A stretch of 64,000 nucleotides of DNA. Source: Kudoa neothunni. Its lineage: Eukaryota; Cnidaria. The position numbers were made by a program, and so were the translations under genes. Where the stretch lies: contig OZ199840.1 of the NCBI GenBank assembly GCA_964304625.1, positions 868,001-932,000 of the forward strand. The letters run 5' to 3'. Numbering within the stretch: position 1 is the stretch's first letter; each line of letters starts with the position of its first letter. The notes under the pieces are model-generated. The model was not told the origin of the DNA. It did not search any database and saw only the letters and a program-made list of their open reading frames with translations. Positions 49,003-60,483 of the stretch are shown in pieces.

Positions 49003-50972
49003 GGAATTGGCTATTTACATGGATCCATTTAATACCCCCTCGGGATTGGCTATATGCTTGGATGGGAATATCTCCTAGAATATGTGAGATATTAAAAATT
49101 TGATATAACGTTTACAATAGACTATATTTTCCCTAAAAAATTTTATAAAATTTTTCGAATGATTTTAAATGGAGAATTAATTCATTAAAACCATACTTTG
49201 ATCGTCTTTCATGTACCAGAATTGAACTTTTCTTGGGTTAATAACAGTATTCAAAGGGTTATTTACGATATTCAGTACAATTAATTCAAATTATTCACCC
49301 AATCGTATATTACGAACTCGATTAAGGCGTGTGTACGAGACAATTTTTCACATTTAATTCCGGTGGCTAAAAATATTAGAAAAAAATGAGGTTGCCAATA
49401 TACCCCTTATTTTTTTTAATGAAACGATCTTTTTACCGGTTGGTTGTTAATATCTTTTGAATGTTTAATTCTATGCTCTTTGGTTTGAAAACAATCTTAA
49501 CAATTTGTTAAAATACTAACTTTATTAAATTTCATTGAGTAACATATTTTTTAAACATAAAATAAATCAATATTTTATTTGCAAAAAATTTTATTCAATT
49601 CTTGATAATTTTTTCGGAAACCTAATAATAGACGCCCTTCTCATTTTCCTCCTAATAATTGTTATTTTGTATACTTCCTCCATAATAATATTAGATCAGT
49701 AAAGTGCCAGGAGAGTATAAATTGATGGAAAGTTTCGTTGTTACTTAGAGTATCATATGACTGTAAATATGTGGTAACCATTACACGTTTTCTTTCAATT
49801 CTGATGGATTTCAGGTAACAGAATAACGATATGAAGAATTCTTGCAGAGTTGAAAATTTTTCGACAACATTTTCGATCTCTCATTTGTCGATTCCAATCT
49901 ATTATTTGTGAAATTTTTAAAATAATTTTCAGCATTACTTAGTAAACGATCCATTCACTAACGATAGATTTCTACCTTTAATCCAAATAAATATCGAAAT
50001 TGTAAATTCCATACCCATATAATTATTGACATATGCGAACAACTTGATCGTTGCTAATACATAAACTGTTACATCTAAATTATTCATAATATATCTCCAT
50101 TTTTCTGAATTTATTCCATATTTTCCTATTTAATTTTCGCGTTTGAATATTTGACAGAAATGAAACTTACATATCAAAAGGGAGTAGATTCAAACGTCAT
50201 CTTAAGGCACTTTCTGAGGCATTGTTATTTATCTGTTCTTATCTGCTCTTATTGTTCATATTTTTGTTTTTAGCCAAGGGGAAACATCGACTAATTATTT
50301 TAATAGCCATTTGATCGAATCTTCAGATTCATCATACGATACATGCACTTGTTATCAGTCATGCTAAACGAATCTTGTAATGTTGTTATGAATAAAGATG
50401 CGCTAGACATAAATATAGATGCATCTAGCATATTTAATTTAAATGAAACGTGAGTTAAATAGTACAGTTTTCAAAAAGGGTATTCGCGGAGATTCACATT
50501 TTGAAATTCCCCGCATAGACTCAACGTAACCAAATAGTTTAGCTTATAAAATTATTTTGCATAATAAGGAAATCTATGAATTTTACGATACAACTTAGAT
50601 CAAACGAGAATTAATGCTCAATGTAAGACAATTATTAAAATTGTGAGATAATGCGAGGCATGCAGCCAATGCTCAGTTTGCACAACGTCTAACTTGACGA
50701 TAATCAATTTTATTGCAGGCAATACAACTTAATTCGTTAATATATTGTGTAGAAGAAATTAATAATGTTACCAAATCAAGAAAAGTACGATTATGGTACA
50801 TAAAATATGGTTAAAATATGGTTTTAATGGGAAAATTCTCCATTTAAAATTATTAAAAACAATTTATAAAATTCGATAGGAAAAAATATAGCAAATTGTA
50901 AATTTGAAATAAAATTTTTAATATCTCACATATTCTAGGAGATATTCCCCATCCATGCAAATAGCCATTTCC
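49003..50972. mobile_element. Non-autonomous element with long inverted repeats (copy 3)
   Basis: This has the same structure as 6298-8264 and 28915-30831, including the 39-base extra segment seen in copy 1. Its right two-thirds are nearly identical to copy 2, while its left arm is more diverged. No coding capacity is seen. Confidence 0.6.
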
Positions 50973-51734
50973 AATTTATTTTGATTTAGTGTTATCTTGT
51001 CCATCTAGAGTAAATAGCGCTGAGCGCCCTAGAGGGTCTACATTCATAGTTGTTGGTATTTCTATTAAGAGAAAAAAAATAAAAATTAATTATATATGTA
51101 AAATAACGATTCTCAGCGAAAATAAAAAATTTCCCTTGCGTTATTAATAGCCAAATAAATAGCAGCATGATAAAAATAATATATTGTTATATAGCGAAAA
51201 GATAGGTTATTTAATATGTAGAATATTAGACTCGCAAAAATAAAAATATAACATTTTAGGGGTTATGTGAAGAATGCATTATTCATCATCTTAGGATTTA
51301 TAGCGTTGCTTGAATCATGCGCTCCCCAGTAAATTTACATTAGTAATTTTTGACATTTCACTCTGCGTTATGCATATTACTCATAATTAGGACAAATATA
51401 ATTACATTTATAACTTAAACATTGCTAATAAACGATCTAAAAATAATTTTAAACCATTAAATTCATTACCATAAAATAAGATAATTTGTTGTCTTGGATT
51501 TTTTTAGAATAGTTTAACTTTTTAGCGAAAAAATCATTTGTAATGAAAATGTAGTTGAAATTTTTATAAACATATTAGTTTAGGAATAATTTCCTCCCGT
51601 TGCAATAACCACTGCCAAAAATATTATAAAATAGATAATATGTATTAGCTTGAATTTGAATATAATATGTTTTAATTAAATAAATATCAAAGTAACGTGT
51701 TATATTTTTAATAATCCTCATCATCGAAATGAAT
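50973..51734. repeat. Repeated 3' flank of the FN3 genes (copy 4)
   Basis: This aligns with 8265-9023 and 30832-31592. It is non-coding. Confidence 0.6.
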
Positions 51735-54710
51735 CTAATTTCTATTCTTCCAGTAACCAAAATAGAATCCTGCTCCAATAACAACAAGAGCTATTGGAAC
51801 TACAGTAGCAATAATTCTAAATATCAAAGTTAAACAAAACATATCTACTTATTATACATTGTATTGGTTTGATCTAAACAAATTTAAAACTAATATTTAC
51901 ACATCGAAGTTACGTAGATTTGTTGGAGGTTTCACCTATTATTTAATTTAAAAATTGATATAAGTAATCTTATTTTACCTTTATTAATTTTTTCACTTCC
52001 AAATACATTACTTTGGACACTATGGAATACTTCCAACTGATAATTACTTGTGTCTTCAACATCAGAAATGGAGAATCCCCTGCAAGGAGGAAACACATCA
52101 CAACCTTCACCGACTATCATGCATTTCTTAACTATTTGGTTGGATGGGTCGTCCAAATTTATTAATTTCCATTTACACAAAGAATTTTGGTCTACATCAT
52201 TCGGTAAAGTCGTTTTCACATTTATAGTTGTATCTTCACGGGTAATAACAATTGTTATTTTCTTTGTGGGGTCCACACGTGGTGTAGCTGATGGATCTGA
52301 AATTAAATATAATTTTTAATTATAGTTTTATTAATATTTAATTAAATTTTTGAGGTTAATATATAATAAATTTTACTTTTGGGTATGTCTATTGTAGTTT
52401 CGGAAGATCTTCCAACAGCTGTCACTAAAACTCTGTACTCTTTGTCTGCTTCGTATCCTTCAGTAAATATGATACTACTACAGGAAGGTGGTCCTTCACA
52501 AGATGGGATTGTAAGTTTATTAGTTGGTATTACTTTTTTTGATGGTTGACCTCTAGATCTAGACACCATAGGTTGTGAGAGAGTTGATTTCATATCAGAT
52601 TCGGCAGTATTTCCTGTCGATTGTGGTGCTGGGCATTCATACAACATATCATATGTTTCCCCATTCTTTACTTTTACTTTGTAGTGGCATACAGCTTCGG
52701 CATAAGGTGAAGATAATGTGCCTACTACTTTAAAACCTTTTTCCAAAAATTGATTTTTTAGTGTGAGAGTTGACATTTCTTAACAATCATAATTTAAAGT
52801 TAAATATTCGATGAAGTTTTATACCTGTCTTTATTTGATAAACTTTAGAACCGTAATCCTTGTGTGCTACAACCTTGAGATCGTAATCTGTTCCAGGAGT
52901 CAATCCCACAATATTTTGAGTGTCTCTACAGAATCCTCTGCATGGATAACTATCCACACACATTGCACACACGTATACATTCTTTCCGCGGGGGCTGAGG
53001 TAGTAAGCACATGTTATATCTGATATGCCAACCGCCGTGTTAACTTCGAGAGCTTTAATGGAAAGATGGGTATCCTTTATAGTTGTCTTTGCATCGGAGA
53101 ATACATTTCCGGCGGTTGCATCTATATATTATGTTATATATAGACATTATTCTATTTTCAATAAACTCGTTCTGAAGAATATATGTTCTTTAAAATTTTC
53201 TGGAACAACATGGCTACCAGCTGCTGAAGCTGATTTAATTACGAGAATATAAGGTTTCCCACCGGAAAGTTTAGATACAGCTAACGCCGAAATACAGCCC
53301 GTGTCACAGTTGTTTGTGCCTTCTCCACAATTAGCCCCTGTACCTTCCCCACCAACCAAAGAAGGTTTATCGGCAGCATAATAACTTACAGTACACGAAG
53401 AAAATTGTGGGGTAGTAGATGGTTTGAATAAGCGTGTATCTAGTGTAACACCGGAGGATGTGTACGCTGATAGTAATTCATCATAAGTACCATCATTCTT
53501 TTTATCGTTAATAACTAAATACATATTATTTGATATATAAATATAAATTTTTTAAAAAACCGAATTTCTTTTGTATATATCCGAAATATGTAGCTTCACT
53601 TTTTTTATTTGAAAATGTCTGGTTTGTACCAATATTTCGACAACTGCTTTTGATGCTTCGAAATTAAGTTCCACATTATCACATGGTGCGTAGCATTCTT
53701 TATCTGTGCCCCCACCACAATTTTGATGTGTAATCTTTTGTATCTCCAGATTGAATTTGAGTGGATACGTCCTTTATACCAAATCGACAGATTTCAAACG
53801 GAAATTTATTAGTGAACTTAAGTAAATATTTCTTTTTCCCGTCATGATTATACTTCACATAATATTGTGGTATGTAAACGTCAGTGTTCATCAAGGTATA
53901 ATTATTTTGAAGTTTATAAAAGAATGATGGATAACCCATGCATTTCATTTCATAATGCGGAATCAACAAATCAAATTCTACTTCACTATCATTTGCTGCG
54001 ACACAACTAGTTCCGGCGGTTCCTGCAACGTATTTTACATCCTTATAGAAAATTGGGCAGTCAACATTTTTACAAGTTTTTGTGCTCAATTTCAATTTAC
54101 GTTGACTCGTTATCGTCACTTGTGGGTTTACTAGCAAACCTATAAAAATATATATAAATGTGATATTCACATTATTTACGTATGTCTAGCCCAAAAATTT
54201 TTGGGTTTGTAGTTTTTTGAGAAGCAGCTTCAGCCCCTTGGGTTGCAAAAATTTCAATATATTTTGTCCTTGGGGAGAATTTATCATATGTGAGTTTATT
54301 ATCAATTTTTTGTGCAGGTAATGACACATTTGTTGCCGCCATATGTACTGTCAGTTCCAGGGCACTCATTAATTTCTTGATAAGTATTTCCAGCGTCATT
54401 GGATTTTTTAATATAGCAATGATTCGAAGCAGTAAAACTACCACCACCCAATATTAAATGAACTTTCATATGGCCGCCATCCTTCACAATCTTATATGTA
54501 AGGGATTCTGGTTCACCTGGCTGAGCTTGACCTTGGTTTTGTGGTTGTGGTTGTTGTTGTTGCTGCTGCTGCTGTTGCAGTTGAATTGTAGTATGTGCTG
54601 CATCTTGGAGATTAATTTTCGCTACATCAGATCGGGTTATTTGTTCATTAATAAAAATAGTTACCAATATCTGAAAAAATAATTCCTAATAAATAGAGAA
54701 ATCCTTTCAT
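51735..54710 (-). CDS. FN3-like surface protein, paralogue 6 (even class), frame interrupted
   Basis: The exons are E1 54665-54710 (MKGFLYLLGIIFSDI), E2 54180-54621, E3 53561-54139, E4 53167-53514, E5 52825-53121, E6 52377-52778, E7 to 52296 (left end 51979 or 52007), E8 51901-51935 and E9 51735-51816. E2 is one base too long. E3 has one base gained near 53722 and one lost near 53600, both in base runs, so its length is normal but the stretch between is out of frame. The stalk in E2 includes a run of nine glutamines. E4 is a three-part mosaic (see findings). E6 is the even-class version, nearly identical to paralogues 2 and 4. E7 carries the GFSISDVED version of paralogues 1 and 5. Confidence 0.76.
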
Positions 54711-55220
54711 TTTGATTTAAATTATCAAAAACGGATATTAACGTTTGATTCATAAAGAACAATACAATGAATGCATAGAAATTTAATAATACTCTCGTAT
54801 CTATTATTAATATAATTTTACCAAATTGTTTATCCTAAGATTATATTTCCTATTTATGTTAACTAAATATAGTTATCAAAAATTATTAACAAAAATAAAA
54901 GGATTTATCTATGTTAGTATAAAAGTCGCGTCAAATATAATATTCATTTTAAAAAATGACGAACGAATTAATTTTGAATCAATCAAATATTTATTTAAAT
55001 TATTGCAATATTATTTTATTGTTTTCCCTTATAATCATTCAAATTATAAAGTTCGCTTAAATTAATACTCCCAATAAATTCGTTTCATCCATTTTTATAC
55101 TCATTTTAAATAAAATTATTGATTTTTCTTAAATATGTTTTTTTCTTTTCATATTTAATCATCGAATTCAATTATTTGTTGTAATTTATGTTTTTTTATT
55201 CTTTTTGTTCATCATAAATA
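54711..55220 (-). promoter_or_regulatory. Conserved 5' flank of paralogue 6
   Basis: This is near identical to 34579-35138 except for a deletion of roughly 50 bases around 54990. It is the presumed promoter and leader and ends at a pogo relic. Confidence 0.45.
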
Positions 55221-56276
55221 CAGTAGGGAACCGATTTTTCCGTAATCCCCTTGGGACCACGGAAAAGTTACTGATAATATGTCAGTGACGTATTCAGTGT
55301 GCGCGCGCAGCTAAATAAAAAAATTTACTTTTTTAAAAGAAATTAATCCCATTTATACGATCGTCTACCGATACTGAAACAATATATTAATTTATGTTAT
55401 TTTAAATTTTATTTTTAAATGTGCATATCAATTTTATGATGTTAACTCATTATTTCATCAAGATAAGTAATCTTCTCTGTCGTCTATTTCTCCCGCATGT
55501 TTAAATATTTAAATGAATCTTTTGATGATATAAATTCTACCACTTGTTCATCTTCAGTTTCAAAATTAGCAGATTCAACAATTAAAGGAGTTAGCTCGTC
55601 AAAGTGTTTTGATGTAAGCACAATGACTTTCTCTTGAATAATCTCGGTATTTCCAGCTGAGAACACTTTATTGAAAAAATTAATATTTGATGAACGTTCG
55701 AATTTATCAGCTGTAGGAACCTCACATTTTCTAAAATAATTAAACACAACTTCCTTCGAAACACCGTCCAGGATTTTTTAATTAGGAACAATGTTTAAAG
55801 CGAATCATTGGAGGATGTATTTATATTACTGCTAACTGTAGCAATATGGCTTTTTATTAAATTATCTTTCTAATTTTATTTTAATGAGAAAATGATTCCA
55901 TGATCTTATGGTTGCAAAACGCTAGTTGATTTTTTTGTAAGGAATATATGAGAGATATTGGATAAATGAATTTATGCGTGACAAGTGGCATTATTAAGAA
56001 GTAGAAAAACTTTCTTGTACTTCATTTTGAATACATTGTCAACGTTAGAAAGATATTTATTAAATGTTTCCCTAATCATCCATTCTTGTCTGTTTTGATT
56101 TGTATTTTACTAGAAATGTTTTAAAATTTTTTAAAACAACGTGTTTTTATGATTTCTAATCGCAAGAGATTCATTGCAACCTCTAGGCATAGATGCAAAC
56201 CGCAAGGCAGTAACCATTTTTAGATTTTTATCTCTTGACAAAACAGCATTTAAAATAATGGACCATTTTGTTTCTA
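55221..56276 (-). mobile_element. pogo relic, copy B (right part missing)
   Basis: This is the twin of 35139-36200 from the segmental duplication, starting CAGTAGGGAACCGATTTTTC after TA. Its right part has been replaced by the nested pogo at 56277. Only C-terminal transposase scraps remain on the minus strand (55484-55747: VIVLTSKHFDELTPLIVES, FISSKDSFKYLNMREK). Confidence 0.78.
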
Positions 56277-58153
56277 CAGTAGGTAACCGATTTTCCGTAA
56301 TCCCCTTGGGACCGATGAAAAGTTACTGAAAACACGTCAGTGACGTATTTTCCGTAATTTTGTGCGTGTGCGTGGAATAAAAATTATAAGTATTTTAAGA
56401 AACTTTATATCATACCGTACATACTCACGTATTTTTATTGAAGAGATATGTTATTTTATTTGGAGTTTTATTTTTATATATGTACTCTTCGTAATTTTGT
56501 GATCTATATTAATTAATTCCTCTAGACAATCAATTCAATTCCTCTCTCTTTTGTGTATTTTTTTAGCGTGTTTAAACATTTAAATATATCTTTTGATGAT
56601 ATATATTCCACCACATCCTCATCTTCAGTTTCAGTATCACTACCATTTGAATTAGAAGATTCAACAATCGAAGGAGAAGGTTCGTCAAAGCTTTTTGATG
56701 TAGGCATGATGGTTTCCTCTTGGATCATTTCAGAAATTTCAGCTGAATGCTCACACTCATCAGCCACAGGAAACCCAGATTTTTTGAAGCAATTAAATAC
56801 GGTATCCTTTGTAACATTATTCCACGATTTTTCAATTAAAAACATGGATTGAAGTAAATCTGGCGGAGATGGATTTATACCTCTGCGAGCTGCAACAATA
56901 TGGCTTTCTATCAAATTATTTTTGTAGTTTGATTTAAATGAAAAAATTATGCCCTGGTCTAAAGGTTGCAAAACGCTAGTTGAATTCTTTGGGAGGAATA
57001 TAAGTGAGATATTCGACAGTTGAATTTCCGGGTAGCAAGTTTGCATTATCGAGAAAAAGCAAAACTTTTTTGTTCTTCGTTTTAAACGAATTACTCAAAT
57101 TAACAAGATATTTCTTAAATATCTCTCCCGTCATCCAAGCCCTCTTATTTGACTCATATTTTACTGGAAATGTTTTAACATTCTTAAAACAACGGGGGTT
57201 TTTGTAGTGTCCTATAACAAGAAGTTCAATGCGATCTCCAGGCATAAAAGCACAAAGCAAAACGGTGATTCTTTTTTTTAGACTTTTTTTATCGGTTGGA
57301 ATTTGTCTCTAGTGACGAAACATAGCTTTTTCCTTAAAAATATTAATACATAGGCATTTAAAGTGATATACCTCTCTGTTGCTGGTAAAACAGCGCAGTT
57401 TCGTCTAGATTGTAGATTGAGTCAACGTCATAACCTTTGACTAAGTTATTCAATTTTCTATAACACTTGATTCAACATAAGCAGCATCGCCATGGAAAGT
57501 AATATTTCTTAAATTAAATCGTGATTTAAAACCACGAAACCAACCATGGGTCACCGCAACGTTTATGTTAAATTCTTGTGCCAATTGGTTCCTTTTATGT
57601 ATGATATCGTGAGCAGATAATTCAAGTTTTTTGATCTCAAGGAATTCACCCAGTCATACACTAAATTATCGATATCGTTGTTTGAACCTTGCTTAAGATT
57701 TTTTCTCTTAGAAGAGGCTAAACCCGTTTCATACGATAAAACTATATCTTCCTTCTTGCTCAAGATGCTGTCAAGAGTAGAAATGGAGGGAAGCTTAAAT
57801 TTACTAACAGTAGTAGTTTTGGCACCTCTGTTAGGTAAACTTTCGAAGAACTTAATAATTTCATATTTTTCTTTGATAGTTTTTCTATTTTTAAGTTTAC
57901 CAGGCATTATAGAAGTAAAAAACACGCGATGGGAAATTCGCTTATAGTCGAAAAGTTACGGAAAATCGGTTAAGTGCAAAAAATAGGCAAAAAAACGGTT
58001 TTCCAATGTTCAATTTTTTTTATTTTTACAGATTATTCTTAAAAAATACAAATAAAATCAAATATATGGTTGAAAATATTTAAATAATATTTTAAATGAA
58101 GAAATTCCGAAGTTACCGAAAATCGGTTACTATGGAGAACCGGTTACCTACTG
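56277..58153 (-). mobile_element. pogo transposon, copy C, nested in copy B
   Basis: It begins CAGTAGGTAACCGATTTTCC after TA (56275-56276) and ends ...GGTTACCTACTG before TA (58154-58155). It is about 1.88 kb. The right end also holds a duplicated terminal block (CGAAAATCGGTTAC then CCGGTTACC), which looks like the ends of B and C fused. The transposase is younger than that of A and B, with long recognisable frames. Confidence 0.82.
56522..57907 (-). pseudogene. pogo transposase, copy C, few breaks
   Basis: The start at 57907 reads MPGKLKNRKTIKEKYEIIKF, a helix-turn-helix. The CENP-B-like domain around 57500-57640 includes HGWFRGFKSRFNLRNITFHG. The first D is in SIYNLDETALFYQQ near 57390, just before a probable intron of about 70 bases. 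The second D is in KVLLFLDNANL near 57060 and the third in NSTSVLQPLDQGIIFSFK near 56940-56990. The tail reads VFNCFKKSGFPVADECEHS. Three or four frame changes separate the blocks; at least two are single extra bases in A runs. Confidence 0.82.
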
Positions 58154-58155
58154 TA

Positions 58156-60096
58156 ATAAAAATACTTTTAGAATTTAAAAAAATAGACCTTGATGTCGTA
58201 CGATTTTTTTAGTTTAAAATTTTATTTTACAAAATTTTTTATTAGAAATTAAGAAATTATTCAATTTTTATTATTAAAATTCAGGAGCCTAATTTTTAAA
58301 AATGATTATATTAATTGTGTTTACATTGAATTATGTGTAAAACATTGAAAAAAAATTTAAACTATATTAATATTATTTTATAAATATTTTTATATGCAAA
58401 AATTTTCTAACAAACAAATCAGCAAAATATTCAACTAATTGTGAATATTTCAGAATGTAAACATGATATGTTAATTAAGGTTATTACATTGATCGGTACA
58501 TATATAATTAATTAAAACCGATAATTTGTAGAAATAAAAATATTTTCGTTTTTATGTTTTTTTACAACTACGTTTTTAAGTTTTTCGAATTCTATACTAA
58601 ACACACTTGTAAGAATTCCTCCAAAAAAGTAATAATTACCCATAATCTGCTTGAAATTATTTCCTTATTGAAATAAAATATTGATCAAAAAATGATGTTA
58701 ATTAATTATTAAAAAACTAATTAACTCAAAGAAAATTCTCAAAATATATTTGAGAGCATGCGGTTTTCTTCTCGTTTTTAAACTATTAGTGTTTAAAACC
58801 TATAAAACCTTATTTAATTAAATTTAATATTGGAAAATTTGTGTTTTTATGGTAATAAATATAAAATAAAACCAATTAATGAATGATTATCAAAACAAAC
58901 TAGAGAACAATTCAATGTTTATTGGAAAAACATGGAGATTACACGTGTGTCCAACTGCTTTCGGATGAAAAATTCACAAAATTTTAAAGTCACTATCTTG
59001 AGTTGAATTTTTTTCTCTCCATATTCTTTTATTTTATTATCATGAATCGTGAAAAAAAAAAATCGAAAAAACATGTATTTGCGCGAGGAAACAATCAATT
59101 TTAAAGAATACACAGCTAAGTTATTATAGTAAACGAAGCTAAGGTGATCACCCTGATTGTTATTGTCTAGGGGATTTCCGCCCAGTAATGTAGTGAGCTA
59201 GCGCGGAGCCCAGCCTCGGTTGATTGGGGGATTACTACACATGTGCAATAGGACTTTTGTTAGGTGCCGCATATTTTACCATTACCCTACATTTTATTGA
59301 CAGGCCAAATGAATATTACAAACCCAATATGTTTTCTGTATTATTCAATGGTAAAATGCGTAAAGATTTATAAAAATGTAATAATAATTCTAAAGAGTCA
59401 ATTTAAAGATATCTTGATACGTATATTTTGAAATGACACATTATTCTTCATTATATACTGGTTTTAAAAAACGAAATTCTATTGGTATCGATTTTAAGTA
59501 TCGGTACCTTGTGGCGACTACCGAATATCGCTCCAAAGTTGCTATCAGGGCAACCCTATTTATAATGTTATAGAAGATAATAAAATTTATTATTTTTTTA
59601 TAATTATTGAATAAAAACCTAAATTGACGAAAATGTTTGACAACGCGAAGATATAACTCGAAACCACCATATTATTATTTTGCTTAAGTTTTATCGCATT
59701 ATTAAATTTTTTAATAAAAATGATTAAAATGTAGAATAGTGGCCTTAATCCAAATCAGCGACACCGGACAAAAACGAACCTGTTGAATATTTTATTATTG
59801 AGTATTTATCAGTGCCGAATCTTCAGCAGGGTAACTTTGGCAACATCTATTTGTCATCACAATAATAGTTGATGTAATCTATTATATGCTGAACTCCTAG
59901 CTCCTTGCGATTATTTTAACAGACTGTATCGCCAATTAAGCCGGTTCGAATAAAGCATTATGTATTTTAATATTTAAGTCGGAAAACTCTGATTTTGATG
60001 AATTATTACAATATAACCGTAGTTATTGTCTACTGTATCAATTACTTATCTATAAGAATAAAAATTTCATATTTTATATAAACATTAGCTAATTAA
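58156..60096. repeat. Duplicated type II spacer, middle part (copy 2)
   Basis: This is collinear with 36930-38708, apart from a 162-base insertion at 59077-59238. No gene is visible. It ends at TTAA (60093-60096). Confidence 0.6.
59077..59238. mobile_element. 162-bp GC-rich insertion of unknown class
   Basis: It is absent from the paralogous spacer at about 37850, where the target ACATGT is single. Here ACATGT flanks both sides (59071-59076 and 59239-59244). The insert is clearly richer in G and C than its surroundings (GGGGATTTCCGCCC, GAGCTAGCGCGGAGCCC). It has no terminal inverted repeats, no TG..CA ends, no poly(A) tail and no clear polymerase III boxes. Confidence 0.6.
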
Positions 60097-60483
60097 CCCC
60101 CGAATACCTGGAGTGGACCGCGTTGGTCCACGAGATATAAAATTTTTAATATCTTTATACATACATTTTTATAAACTTTTTATGCTGAAAGTATGCTTTA
60201 TTATATTTTAAAATAATTGACCTGTAAGTTATGAACATTTTTGTAAAAATAAGTAAACAAAAAAAGTTACGTAAATACCGGAGATGGACCATTTCGATCC
60301 ACGTGTAATTGTTAACGAAATTAATATTTTGTATTATAATTACATCATTCTAAATTTAATATTATATTTCATAAGCAATATAAAATATTCTAAAACAATT
60401 TATGGTTAATCATTTGTTTGATCAAAAATTTTAATTGAATTTAGTTTATGACCAGCTCGCACGCTCAATAAGGAATTTGCTTA

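Noticed and set aside
59077-59238. The GC-rich insertion as a tRNA-derived SINE or second solo LTR
   Set aside because: No clear A and B boxes, no tail, and no TG..CA ends at the duplicated target.
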